A stretch of DNA of 64,000 bases from Elmis aenea (GCA_947652605.1 OX393583.1:11077222-11141221), one strand, 5' to 3'; numbered from the stretch's first letter, positions 33,733-44,089 are shown. Program-made: numbers and translations. Notes: generated by a model not told the origin, from the sequence alone.

Positions 33733-33840
33733 CAGTGCTTCTCAACCTTTTTGTTTTGCGCTCTTATTTTTTGTAACCAATTTTATTGCGCTCCCCTTTT
33801 CCATATCAATTTTTATTGCCCTCCCCTAAGTCTTGTCTAA
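33733..33840 (+). mobile_element. hAT terminal fragment
   Basis: It starts CAGTGCTTCTCAACCTTTTT and continues with GCGCTC/GCGCTCCCC repeats, a typical hAT end. No partner end or TSD was defined. Confidence 0.45.
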
Positions 33841-34172
33841 CCAAAATACTGGACTCGAGGCAAATAATATCCAAACTCGTGATAAAAAGTCGAATTTACT
33901 ACCTTGGTACCTAAATAACTAGGTATTACCTGCAACGAACGATTTAAAAATTAAAGTATATTTTGAATTTATTGAGAGTAGTTTCGCTGCAATTTTAACA
34001 CTTTATTTATTACAACTATGAGCTAGACTGCTAGACATAATTTTTGTTCACAAACACAGCACTGACGTTTTATTTTCCTATCAGCTGATCTTGGACACAT
34101 ACAACAACGCTGCTTTTTGTTATTGTTGGATCCGTCTGGCGGTCCATGTTTCGAATATCCCAGAGCCTGTAA

Positions 34173-34712
34173 ACGAGTGGTGCCCAACCTTTAACACGTT
34201 CACTGCCAACCAAAATTTTGTTCCGACCCTCAGAGGCCAACGCGTTTTATTGAAATATTTAATGTTTAGTATATTTTATTAAAAGGTGTAACTGTTTACC
34301 AAAACAAATTTTAAAAACCGACACCAGAAAAAGTTGAGGTTCACCTTTCCCTACAAGCCAGTAAAACCGTAAAGTAGGCTCACAACGGCTAACAAAATAC
34401 TGGAACATTTAGTATAGATATGTCCATGACTCACCTGTCTAGTCGTTGGCTCCTAATGAACGACCGCCATGACTCAAACCTCGAGTCATTGGCAGTTAAC
34501 GTGTTTTAACTAGGCTCGAGTTTAAAAATTTTAAGCGAGCCACATATAATATATTTTGATTTTAATATTTTCATTTTTAACGTTTTAATGCACAAACAAT
34601 AAAAATTTGTAATATGTTAAAGAAAATGAGGCACATCAAAAGTTGTCGCGAGGCACATCAAAAGGTGTCGCGAGCAACACGTTGCTCGCGAGCTACAGGT
34701 TGGGCACCAATG
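34173..34712. mobile_element. Decayed hAT-like element enclosing a TTAA-type MITE
   Basis: Outer inverted ends read GAGTGGTGCCCAACCT (about 34174) and AGGTTGGGCACCAATGCTG (about 34697-34715), like hAT CAGTGGTGCCCAACC ends. Inside, TTTAACACGTTCACTGCCAA (about 34190) faces TTGGCAGTTAACGTGTTTTAA (about 34488-34508), the style of a small piggyBac-type MITE. Both are diverged. Confidence 0.45.
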
Positions 34713-34979
34713 CTGTAAACAATACTGAAAACTTTTTTGTAAATTTGGTTGTAGTACACGATTTTGAATGTGTCCGTGGACTAATTGTCTACCTAAGATT
34801 TCTTATAGAGAATCTTCTTCAGCGAGCTTTATCTTTATTATTCCAATTTGGATAATTTCTTACAAAGATAATATAAGCTGCATATTGAAAAAAATTGTTA
34901 CTAGCCATCTTCTTGTTTAACATCTACAACTGTAATTGGCCACTAAATTGTCCATGGTATCTACTCCCCCTTGTGTCTC

Positions 34980-35520
34980 TTTTAATGATGTATTATTTCT
35001 GGTTTGTTGGCTTCTCCAATACTTACAGGCTGGTTGTGCATAGTTGAAAGTAGAATTACTGCTTTATTTTTTCCCCGTACATTAGACACTAATGTTAGTT
35101 TATCGGAGAAGCCATACACCAAAGAATTTATTTCTCGATTTTTGTTTGGGAGCATTACAGGAGGTATTTCCTTTCTATTTAGACTCATTGTTTTCACTAT
35201 AGTTATTCTGTTTTCAAGTAAATATTTTGTTAGTGGAATGCTTGTAAAACAATTGTGTGTTACGACATTTCTTCCAGAATTTTTCCATTAAATATTAGGT
35301 CACATACAACATTTTTTCGATAATTTACATCTCGTGGTTCTTCAGGCTGTTTCCAAGATAGATTTGTCCTTTCAGAGGATAGGCATTCTGTGCATCGCAA
35401 ATCCACTAAATTTTACTTCCATATTTAGATGGTTTCGATTTCATAAATTGCCTAAAAGAACAGCGTCCTCTAAAACATAGTTGTTCATTTATCGTCAAGT
35501 CGGTGATTCCCCTAAATATG
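34980..35520 (-). pseudogene. piggyBac transposase catalytic-domain remnant
   Basis: The minus strand reads LTINEQLCFRGRCSFRQFM, KSKPSKYGSKI, then in other frames GFSDKLTLVSNV, KNKAVILLSTMHNQ and KPEIIHH. These are ordered blocks of the DDE/D domain of piggyBac transposases (RGRCxFRQYxxxKPxKYGIK; KNKxVxLLSTMH; P.II..YN). Stops and frameshifts are present. No TTAA ends could be assigned. Confidence 0.75.
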
Positions 35521-35999
35521 AATACAATCTAGTGAGTACAAACGCCCGATGTAGACTATGAATCATAAATACATTCCAAACAAGTATATTTATAACCGAT
35601 ATATTCAAGAAAATGCAAGTAATACCTGAATTCTGATATCAAAACATTGGCGTTCTTAAGAACCCCGAATGTCCAGTAACGTAACTGTTTTGTTTCCGTT
35701 AGCCTAATAATTGTTAGGTAAACTTTACAACAAATTTTAATGCAGTGAAAGATGGCTAATACACTAACGAAAGATGTCCTAGAGGCATTAATTACAGATA
35801 TAAAGTATAAAATAGTTATCAACATAAATAAGGGCTTGGGGTCTGCAAGAACTTCTGTTGCCCATTTGAAGGTTGAACAATAACCAAAATGTCGTTCCGG
35901 TTTACGTTCTTTAAAAAATTTAGATTTTTATCTTTAGTTGGTTTTCGTTTTCGTTCTGTTCTCATCTTTGCTAAAAACTGAATTTAAAACGTTCGACTC

Positions 36000-36076
36000 C
36001 TGGACTCCGACTCCCGACTCCTCTAAGAAGCCTCGACTCCCGACTCCCGACTCTGACTCCAACTACCCATCCCTGG
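36000..36076 (-). mobile_element. hAT-like terminal fragment (GACTCC-rich)
   Basis: It is the inverse of the end at 9480: GACTCC repeats leading to ACTACCCATCCCTG at 36063-36076. It is the same family but lacks matching flanks. Confidence 0.55.
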
Positions 36077-36380
36077 TTAAAATTATCCTTTTATAGCAAC
36101 TCTTTAGACGTAGGCCTTTTGAAAAGTAACGTCTATTAAAATAGTAAGTCTACTAGCTTGCCCCTCATGCGCCAATACTTATGTTTTTATTAATGATCCA
36201 AATCGATCGTTGGTGTTTTAATCTTAATGATGGATGGATGTGTGTACGTGACTTTTAAGTTCTTGCTGTGTGCATTAAAATGTAAACACTTGAACTCTTA
36301 ACGAGATACAATTGATTTACGATTACATTTTAAATTATGGCGAACTGGTAGCACCACCCATTTGATAAGATAAAATAATC

Positions 36381-36393
36381 TATATATATATGT
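36381..36393 (+). promoter_or_regulatory. Possible TATA box of the NACHT-ankyrin gene
   Basis: TATATATATATG lies about 115 bp upstream of the ATG at 36505, in a suitable place for a core promoter. AT-richness makes this weak evidence. Confidence 0.3.
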
Positions 36394-36504
36394 ACTTTAC
36401 ATATTCCACGCAATGTAAAGTTTTTTCAAAGAACATTCGTAGTTTAGTTTTTGATAGCATTTTGGTGATTTTTATTTTACATTTTCTGAATCCAGTCAGT
36501 TATT

Positions 36505-37053
36505 ATGGAGCACGATCAAGAACAATGGAATGCGGCCAGTTTTACTGAATTTTTTAACACCATCGAACAAATTACTACAAGTATAAAAAATAAAGCTCTA
36601 ATAGGACGAACATTAGCACATTCTAATGAAAAAATAGTGGAAGCATTTGCAGCAGTCGATAAAGAAATGGCAAAGGTAGAGATGGAATTACGTTGCATGG
36701 ATCCATCTTGTTCTAGGAGCGGATCTGTTGAGAAAAAAAAATCTATTAAAGAAAAATCTACAACGGAGATGAAACTACACGACAGGGAACCATCTAGTTC
36801 TAGGACTGGATTTGTTGACAGAATAAAATCTGTTAAGAAAATGCCTACAAAAGGAATGGAATTACGCGACACGGAACCATCTTGTTCTAAAAGTGGTACT
36901 GATGGAGGTGGAAGAAAACCTATTAAAAATAAGCCTACAACACGGATGCAATTAAGTGGCATACAATCATCCTGTTTTAGGAATGTATCTATTAAAATAA
37001 CAAAATCTACTGAAGAAACCCCAGAAACACCGACAGCAACGTTGCAGCCTAAA
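36505..37053 (+). CDS. Exon 1 of the nuclease-NACHT-ankyrin gene
   Basis: It begins with ATG at 36505 and encodes 183 residues in phase 0 before a GTTAGT donor at 37054. The frame itself would only continue to a stop at 37074. The first 60 residues are mixed and probably helical. They are followed by about four 29-30-residue tandem repeats (36682-37000) of the form M(E/K/Q)L(R/H)..(E/D)PS(C/S)S(R/K)(S/T)G, each with a basic lysine-rich half. The repeats look like a flexible, positively charged linker; I know no named domain for them. The link to exon 2 rests on matching phases, a good acceptor there and the lack of an upstream ATG in exon 2. The +3 T in the donor is somewhat unusual. Confidence 0.65.
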
Positions 37054-37525
37054 GTTAGTATAATACTTGTTTAATAAAATATATTTCGCTTAAGATTCGC
37101 AAGCATTTTTATTATTATACTTTAAACATAATCATTGGTTGAATTTAGAAAAATTAATATGCACCTTGGCAATAAAGTTCGACTTTTTATCACTCGTGTG
37201 GTGATTTGCCTCGCTTCGTCTCGACAAATAATATCCTAACTCGTGTTAAAAAGTCGAACTTTACTGCCTTGAGCCTTGGTACATAAATAACTATTAATAA
37301 TTTGAAAGCATTGCAAAAAGTGGGTTTGAAATTATAGAAAATTGGTTACCTTTAAAAAGATATAGCTTATCGTTATTAATTTTGAGAAGAAAATTATATA
37401 TGTTTTAGTTGACTTTTGTGTCTTGTTTATTAACCCCAATCTAAAAATCAGTAAATACAAATTTTTTCCATAGCGGAAAAATGTTGGTTAAATAGTAGAA
37501 TGGAGGCTTTCACGGCCGTTGTCTG

Positions 37526-38771
37526 ATGAGTGGGTGGTTTTCGGGTTGTGCCGTGTGGAATTATTAATGCTTGACGTTTCGTCGTCCATGCTGACGACTT
37601 CTTCAGAAGGGGTCTGACTGCTGTTGTCGTGATTTGCTCCGCGTTATATAGCGATGGGTCGCTACGCTCGGTTGCGTCTTGTCTCGGGTCGGTGATCGTG
37701 GATCGTCGCGCTTGGTTTGTTCTTTAGAGCCAGTTGGATCTGGGTTGTCGTTCTGTGGCTTCTTGTGTAAAGCTAACCGCCAGGTGTTGCTCAATTGGTA
37801 GCCATCTTCTCGATTAAAGTTGTTAGGGTTTTTCATAATCTCGATGGACTCCCTGATGACTCTTTGATAGTAGAAGTCGTTTCTAGCCAATATTTGCACG
37901 TTGTTGTAGTCTATTGCATGGTCTATTGCATGGTCTGCTGGTTGCAGTACATGTTCTGCTACCGCCGATCTGGTTATGTGGCCAAGTCTGCAATCTCTTT
38001 GATGTTCTTTGACTCTGCTTGCGATGCTTCTGCCTGTTTGGCCGATGTAGCTTTTTCCGCAGTTGCATTGAAGTTGATATATGCCTTTCACTTGTAGTTT
38101 GGGTAGCGTGTCTTTGTTGGACGGGAGCGCTTGTTCGATTTTCTTGTTTGTGTTGAAGCGCATGCCGATGTTCTTTTTTGCCAGTAGTCGCTTAATTCTG
38201 TCGGTGACGCCTGCGATGTAAGGCAGACAGGCATATTTGGTGAATTCTTGTTTGTCGGTTTTGTTGTGGTGCTTGGTGGCTTGTCTTATATCTTTCGAGC
38301 TGTAACCATTCTTCATTAAGGCTTTTCGTACATGTTGTACTTCGTCTTGTTTGCTGGATTCGTCACAAATTTTGTCCGCTCGGTGTAGGAGTGTCTTGAT
38401 TAGGGACCGTTTTTGTTGAGGGTGGTGGTGAGATGTAGAATGCAGATATCTATCCGTGTGTGTTTTCTTCCGGTATATTGTGTGTGTGTTAGTGTGTTGT
38501 TGGTGCGTTTTACTAATACGTCTAAGAAGGGTAGGCTACCGTTCTCTTCTATTTCCATGGTAAATCTGATTTGTGGTTGGCGTTCCTTTAGATGGGTGAG
38601 GAATTCTTCGAGAGCAGTTCTTCCATGGGGCCATATGGCGAAGGTGTCGTCAACATATCGAAACCAACATTTCGGTTTCTTGTCACTGGATTCAATGGCT
38701 TCTTCTTCGAGCGTAGCGACCCATCGTCATTAATAATTCCACACGGCACAACCCGAAAACCATCCACTCAT
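37526..38771 (-). mobile_element. Penelope-like element, truncated, with inverted terminal repeats
   Basis: It lies in the NACHT gene intron in antisense orientation. A 44-bp repeat at 37526-37569 is inverted at 38728-38771 (shared string GGTTTTCGGGTTGTGCCGTG). Such inverted terminal segments are typical of Penelope-like elements, which have no conventional LTR or poly(A). Between them lie the end of the RT and the GIY-YIG endonuclease. Most of the RT is missing. Confidence 0.85.
37603..38718 (-). CDS. Penelope-like RT C-terminus plus GIY-YIG endonuclease (5' truncated)
   Basis: The minus-strand frame is open from about 38718 to a stop at 37603-37605. It starts with the RT catalytic box CWFRYVDDTFAIWPHG, followed by the conserved FTMEIEENGSLPFLDVLV block and a thumb region. 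The GIY-YIG nuclease module comes next, with GIYQLQCNCGKSYIGQTGRS, the R in IASRVKEHQRD, and H, E and N positions downstream (AVAEHVL, LARNDFYYQRVIRESIEI). The GIY-YIG domain nicks target DNA to prime reverse transcription. The methionine at 38316 is not a real start; the protein is continuous with the RT. No frameshift was seen in this segment. Confidence 0.88.
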
Positions 38772-38867
38772 GTTGGTTAAATGTTGCTCTTTTGCAACGT
38801 TGGTCTTTAATGGGTTAAAAGCATTCCCAATTTTGTAAAATTGTACTCAATAAAAAACATTTTTTAG

Positions 38868-41800
38868 AAATATACAAGAGACCCTGAAACGTCAGATGTT
38901 GGCCGAGAGTTCGAAAGTAAATTGCCAGCCTACATGGCATTGCAGCTACTTGAGGACAAGAATCTGATGAACTATGAAATGGGCGTCAATATGGCAGGTT
39001 GTGGGTCATTCGACGATCTCGTCATATCGACGAAGTTTCATGGTGGGCACAACAGAACGTTTATGCTGCAGCTAAAGCATCAAGTTAAAAGTAAACCCGT
39101 AAGTTTTAACGAATTTTGTGCACAAAAGGGGGACTTTAGCTTGGCGAAATATTTCGGGGGTTTTCAGGAAGTGTTGAACACATTAGACAGTGACAAGCAA
39201 AATAAAATAAGGGACTTTATAGGAAATATTAATAATATCCATTTAATACTATTTACTAACAAACCTGTCAATAGTAAATTATCTTTTTTAGGAAAAAATG
39301 AAAACCCTATTTTATTAGCTCTAAGGACAACTAGTTATACTATCTATAGTATAGATTATGAACAGTTTATTAAAGAATATAAAGGTATTCATGATTTTGT
39401 TTCGCCACTATCAACTATTCAAGAATTTGATAAAAAGTTAGATCGATCAAAAAATCTGTTAAAATATGAACACCATCAATATTTAACTCATTTACGATCA
39501 GTGTACAAAAATGACTATCAAAGTCTACCTACAAATATTAAAATAATGTTAGAATGTTTCCAAAATCAAAGTTTTGGCGCTTTTCTAAACAAATTAACTT
39601 TATTTTGTGGCCAGTGTGATCAAACTGCACTTGATCGACTTGTTAGCAATAAACTAGAAAATTTTTGCTCTGATGCACATAACTTGACAACAATAACAAA
39701 GATTTATTTTAATTTTATAAATAGTTGCGTGAAAGCTTCTAATCCGTACACCATCACAAAATCTTTAATATTAAATAACCTAAGTGAATTATTATTAGAT
39801 CCATTTATTAACAAATATTATTCAACCGCGTATGAATATCATAAAATTGTTGAAACAGGATCATGGCATGACATTGTTCAATCTCAGATGATCACTTTAG
39901 TTGAAACCGATAATGTAATTGATAGTTTTGTTAGCACGTATGTGCTTGATAAAATTAATAAGATATGTAATATAGATACAAGTACCATTGATTATATTAA
40001 AAGTTGGACAACTAACCTTACGTCTGATGATAAAAATAAAATTATGAGTAATTTAAAGGGATCAGGATTAGATATTGAAATTCATAGATTAGTGGGTCCC
40101 GCCGGTAACATTACGTTGTTGGATATTTTTAAGGGTATGTGGCTAGTAGGGAAAATACCTTTAGTGTTACGCGCTAATAACCTCGGAAAATATAAGACAA
40201 TATTACACGTGCTACAAAAAACTGAATGTAAATTAGGAGTTATAATTTTAGTAAATAAGGTTGTCGATGATTTGCAACTGGATGGAAATTTAAACGTATT
40301 TTATAAGTTATCAGGTTTAAAAGAAGATTTGAAAACAAACATATTGAGGGAAAGTGTTCAGTTTCAGGGAAAAATAATACAATTGGAACAAATATTCAAT
40401 ATTGAACAATTGGAAGATAAAGAAAATATTACATTGCAGGGAAAATTAACACATTTGATTACAATACCTTTTATTAAAGGGTTGGCAGATAAACTTTTAC
40501 TAAAAGATATAATTTATATTTTGGTTGGTAAATTTTTTATGGGAAATGAATTAAACAAGTTGCTTCCTTCTTACATACCACAAACTTTATCTAAAATAAT
40601 AATTCATCCTGAGGCACTAAGTAAATGTAAAAACGATATATTTGTAGTTATTGTTAAAAACAAAAATATCTTTAAAGAATGTTTAAAAAAATATAATATT
40701 GAATTGAAAAACTTAGATTTTGTTGACTATACCACTAATAGTAATTTTAAAGGTATAATTTTTAATTATTGCAATATAATTTTAACACAGTCCAACTGTT
40801 TCCAATCAATTTTGAATATATGTCCAAAAAAGAGCATTCATGCGTTGCATTTGGATGAAAATGAAAAGATTTTTGAATTGATTAAAACAGAACGTGGTAT
40901 CAATAATATTAGGAAGTACAGAACAAATTCTAATACTAGTATTTCTTCAATTAATTTAATTGATAATCTGAATGATAAACTCTGTATTATTAGTGCAGGT
41001 CCAGGGATGGGAAAATCCACTTTAATGGATTATATAGCTCACAAAATACCATCAGATACTTGGGTGTTAAACGTAGATTTGAAATTTTACTTAGATTATT
41101 ACTGCAGTAACGAATTTAAAGCAAATCATTTAAAGCCATCTCAACATTTAATACATTTTAGTAAATCCATCATTGCTAATAATTCATGTGATACACAAAT
41201 TAATGAATTAATATTTAATTATTTGTTGGATCATAATCGTGTTTTTATTATTTTCGATGGCTTTGACGAAATTGCGACAACGTATGAAACGGAGGTGACT
41301 GATATGATCAGGTCTTTGTATGATAGTAATAATTATAAGATGATTCTTACTACTAGACCGGTAATGCAGGCACATGTTGAGGATAAGTTTCAAACTTTAA
41401 GTATTCCATTAAATCCGTTTAGTAAAGATGATCAAATTACGTTTTTGAATAAGTATTTTTTGCTTGGTCTTAATAATTTGCTATGTAATTATCGTGAGCG
41501 AGTGGAACAGTTTGTTAATAAATTATTAGATTTGACTGAACAAAATTTAAGCGATTGGGATAACGAATTTACTGGCGTACCATTACAATGTAGACTATTA
41601 GCGGACGTCTTTATTAAAAATTGTGAATGTTATGTACAAACGAAAAAATTTAATTTGAACGAAAGTTTCGATTTGCTATATTTGTATGAAAGATTTGTTC
41701 GCGCAAAATTAAAAATATTAAAATCCAAATTTGGACATTACAATAAAGAGATTAATATAACAATTAGTGAGTATCAAACGTTATACGCACTAAAACTCAT

Positions 41801-42887
41801 ATTTCCGAGTGACTTAATAACAGAACTAGACGTTGAAACACAATTGTCACACTTTAATGACGTACTTAAAAATTTATCTCAACTTGTTCAGAAGGACGGA
41901 CTCGTAGTAATTAGTACCGACTTTAATATAAATTTCGTACACAGGACGTTTGCAGAGTATTTTACGGCCAGGTGGCTTAGTGTGAATTATCAAGAAGGTC
42001 TTCGGTATAGAAATGTCGCCCTCAAGTTGATTGAAGAAATATTAAAACCCAACTACAATGTTGTTCGTAATATTTTTGACACAACTTTGGCAAAAAACAA
42101 ACAATTACATATTGCCATAGTCAAAAGACAAATTAATCAGGTTAGATCAATGATAAAATCGCTCCCTGATATTGTTAATGACGTTGATGAGGGCGGGAGA
42201 TCGCCTTTGCATTTGGCAGCTTCATGGGGTGTTAGACATCCCATGCCAGAGGAGGGGAAAGAAATGGATAAATATAAACATGCATTAAATAATATTAACA
42301 TTAACTATGTTATGGAAGATATTGTTGAACTTTTGTTATCTAATGGTGCCTCATACTTTGAAGACAATTTGTTAAATTATTATCCTTTAGATTACGCTTT
42401 TAAAACAAATTCGATTAGAGGTGCTTACATAATTACAATTAAACATATTCATAAAACCACTATTGATGTAAAAAATTTAAATATATATTTAAATTATTAC
42501 ATGTATTATGGTAACGATAAATTCATAATATTTATATTAAATAATTTAGTAAGCCATAAACACTCTGAAACATTTAAACAATATATAAGTATAAAATTTT
42601 GCGGTTTCACTGCATTACATCAAGCGTGCGGATATGAACATACAGATCTAGCTAAATTGTTGTTAAATTGTGGAGTAGACGTAAACATCAGAAATCGTTT
42701 TAAGGAAGCACCTTTACACACTGCATCTGAATTTGGTAAATTGTCCCTAGTTAAGCTTTTAGTCGATCATGGAGCTGATATTTATATCGAGGATGAAGAC
42801 GGTGAGACAGCGTTAGATTTTGCTAAAAAAAAAAAATGCCAAGATGTTTATAAATATCTAAGGCCATTATACCATAAAAGTGAATAA
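38868..42887 (+). CDS. Nuclease-like / NACHT / ankyrin STAND protein, exon 2 (1,339 codons)
   Basis: It follows an ACATTTTTTAG acceptor and is phase 0, giving a spliced protein of about 1,522 residues. Residue numbers assume exon 1 at 36505-37053. Residues about 197-255 form a PD-(D/E)XK-like motif: E197/E199, FDDLV with D233, and MLQLKH with Q251-x-K253. A long middle region has no recognised domain. The NTPase has Walker A GPGMGKST (894-901), Walker B VFIIFDGFDE (975-984) and the sensor-like ILTTRP, which is NACHT/STAND type. FVHRTFAEYFTARWL (from about 1206) is the conserved helical segment after the NTPase. Ankyrin repeats occupy about 1290-1515 (GRSPLHLAASWG, GFTALHQACGYEHTDLAKLL, APLHTASEFGKLSLVKLLVD). 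STAND proteins are ligand-triggered switches, often in defence; a sensor role for the ankyrins and an effector role for the nuclease are inferences. The reading frame is intact. Confidence 0.88.
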   Translation, partial: KYTRDPETSDVGREFESKLPAYMALQLLEDKNLMNYEMGVNMAGCGSFDDLVISTKFHGGHNRTFMLQLKHQVKSKPVSFNEFCAQKGDFSLAKYFGGFQEVLNTLDSDKQNKIRDFIGNINNIHLILFTNKPVNSKLSFLGKNENPILLALRTTSYTIYSIDYEQFIKEYKGIHDFVSPLSTIQEFDKKLDRSKNLLKYEHHQYLTHLRSVYKNDYQSLPTNIKIMLECFQNQSFGAFLNKLTLFCGQCDQTALDRLVSNKLENFCSDAHNLTTITKIYFNFINSCVKASNPYTITKSLILNNLSELLLDPFINKYYSTAYEYHKIVETGSWHDIVQSQMITLVETDNVIDSFVSTYVLDKINKICNIDTSTIDYIKSWTTNLTSDDKNKIMSNLKGSGLDIEIHRLVGPAGNITLLDIFKGMWLVGKIPLVLRANNLGKYKTILHVLQKTECKLGVIILVNKVVDDLQLDGNLNVFYKLSGLKEDLKTNILRESVQFQGKIIQLEQIFNIEQLEDKENITLQGKLTHLITIPFIKGLADKLLLKDIIYILVGKFFMGNELNKLLPSYIPQTLSKIIIHPEALSKCKNDIFVVIVKNKNIFKECLKKYNIELKNLDFVDYTTNSNFKGIIFNYCNIILTQSNCFQSILNICPKKSIHALHLDENEKIFELIKTERGINNIRKYRTNSNTSISSINLIDNLNDKLCIISAGPGMGKSTLMDYIAHKIPSDTWVLNVDLKFYLDYYCSNEFKANHLKPSQHLIHFSKSIIANNSCDTQINELIFNYLLDHNRVFIIFDGFDEIATTYETEVTDMIRSLYDSNNYKMILTTRPVMQAHVEDKFQTLSIPLNPFSKDDQITFLNKYFLLGLNNLLCNYRERVEQFVNKLLDLTEQNLSDWDNEFTGVPLQCRLLADVFIKNCECYVQTKKFNLNESFDLLYLYERFVRAKLKILKSKFGHYNKEINITISEYQTLYALKLIFPSDLITELDVETQLSHFNDVLKNLSQLVQKDGLVVISTDFNINFVHRTFAEYFTARWLSVNYQEGLRYRNVALKLIEEILKPNYNVVRNIFDTTLAKNKQLHIAIVKRQINQVRSMIKSLPDIVNDVDEGGRSPLHLAASWGVRHPMPEEGKEMDKYKHALNNININYVMEDIVELLLSNGASYFEDNLLNYYPLDYAFKTNSIRGAYIITIKHIHKTTIDVKNLNIYLNYYMYYGNDKFIIFILNNLVSHKHSETFKQYISIKFCGFTALHQACGYEHTDLAKLLLNCGVDVNIRNRFKEAPLHTASEFGKLSLVKLLVDHGADIYIEDEDGETALDFAKKKKCQDVYKYLRPLYHKSE

Positions 42888-42905
42888 TGAATCCTAAATA
42901 TTAAA

Positions 42906-42911
42906 AATAAA
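42906..42911 (+). terminator. Poly(A) signal of the NACHT-ankyrin gene
   Basis: AATAAA lies 19 bp after the TAA stop (42885-42887). A transposon starts 66 bp further on, so the 3' UTR is probably short. Confidence 0.6.
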
Positions 42912-42977
42912 AAACTCTTTTGAACGTCTTAACAAGTTTATGTGATAAAGTTTTTCTCCACTTATTAAATTAATATA

Positions 42978-43971
42978 CCGGGTGTAACTGGAATTAGGCT
43001 CACCCCCTTTTTTTCTTTAGTTTTAAACTTAGACAAATGAAATTTTAGACATGTGATATGTGCAAAAAACTGGAATATTTGATCATAGGTACACTTTTGT
43101 TTCACTTCCGGTTTTACCGGAAATGACCCTAACTTTGTTATTTTAAATGGAACACCCTGTATATTTTTACATTTTTGGAAAGAGGAAGCGATTTTGGATA
43201 CAATTGCACCATTTTGGTTAATTTTTATAACCTCAAATAATTTTTTGACAAAAAGTAAATTTTTTATTAAGTGTGCCGTGACCCGCATAAACTAAATTTT
43301 ATTATGTCAACAAGTGTCCAAAAAATGGTTTTGTAAATTTTAATTGACATTTGGGCTGCTTAAATAGACTTTAAAGGTTACGAAATTGGTTTTTTGACAA
43401 AAAGTCAATTTTTTTAAATGGAACGATGGTGGCTCATGCGGTTATTTAAATAGAGTATTTTCTGGCGAATTCAACAATACCAATAACTTGGTATTTTTAT
43501 TAGGAGCATGCATTAAAATTTCAAATTATTGTAAGATTTTGGTAAGATATCCTAATAATCATAGTTGACTATGCCAAATGGCAACAAAACAAATACTTTT
43601 TTTGTGTTTTTTTACAAAAACGTTTCATGGACACTTGTTGACATAATAAAATTTAATTTATAGGGGTCACGGCACACTTAATAGAACATTTAATTTTCGT
43701 CCAAAAATTATTTGAGGATATAAAAATTAACCAAAATGTTGCAGTTGTATTCAAAATTGATGCCTCTTTCCGAAAATGTAAAAATATACAGGGTGTTCCA
43801 TTTAAAATAACAAAGTTAGGGTAATTTCCGGCAAAACCGGAAGTGAAACAAAAGTGTACCTATGTTCAACTAATCCAGTTTTTTGTACATATCACATGTC
43901 TAAAATTTCATTTGTCTAAGTTCAAAACTAAAGAAAAAAAGTGGGGTGATCCTGATTTCAGTTACACCCGG
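42978..43971. mobile_element. TA-flanked palindromic element just downstream of the NACHT gene
   Basis: The ends CCGGGTGTAACTG and CAGTTACACCCGG are bounded by TA (42976-42977 and 43972-43973). Inverted blocks include GACAAATGAAATTTTAGACATGTGATATG, CACTTCCGGTTTTACCGG and AACAAAGTTAGGGT. Internal TACAGGGTGTTCCATTTAAAAT motifs face each other at about 43145-43165 and 43788-43808, so a second pair of ends is nested or captured. Open frames on both strands are shadows. Confidence 0.88.
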
Positions 43972-44089
43972 TATGTACCTACTTGTCGGTGCTACCACAT
44001 CATCATTATCATCGATGTAAAAAAGAATTTAACATAAATTAATAACCTATATCCACTTACAGCATTACAATAAACAAACAAACATTAAA

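Noticed and set aside
9480..36076. One giant hAT element between the CAGGGATGGG end at 9480 and the CCCATCCCTG end at 36076
   Set aside because: The flanking 8-mers do not match and many unrelated genes and elements lie between; more likely two separate family fragments.
37795..38733. Plus-strand open frames of about 100 residues
   Set aside because: Antisense to the Penelope RT/GIY-YIG frame.
36505..42887. Recent bacterial origin of the NACHT gene
   Set aside because: It has an apparent spliced structure, a eukaryotic poly(A) signal, AT-rich composition like its surroundings and ankyrin repeats; nothing in the sequence requires horizontal transfer, though an ancient one cannot be excluded.
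42965..44037. 107- and 64-residue frames with a shared peptide on opposite strands
   Set aside because: They are two arms of the TA-flanked palindrome at 42978-43971.
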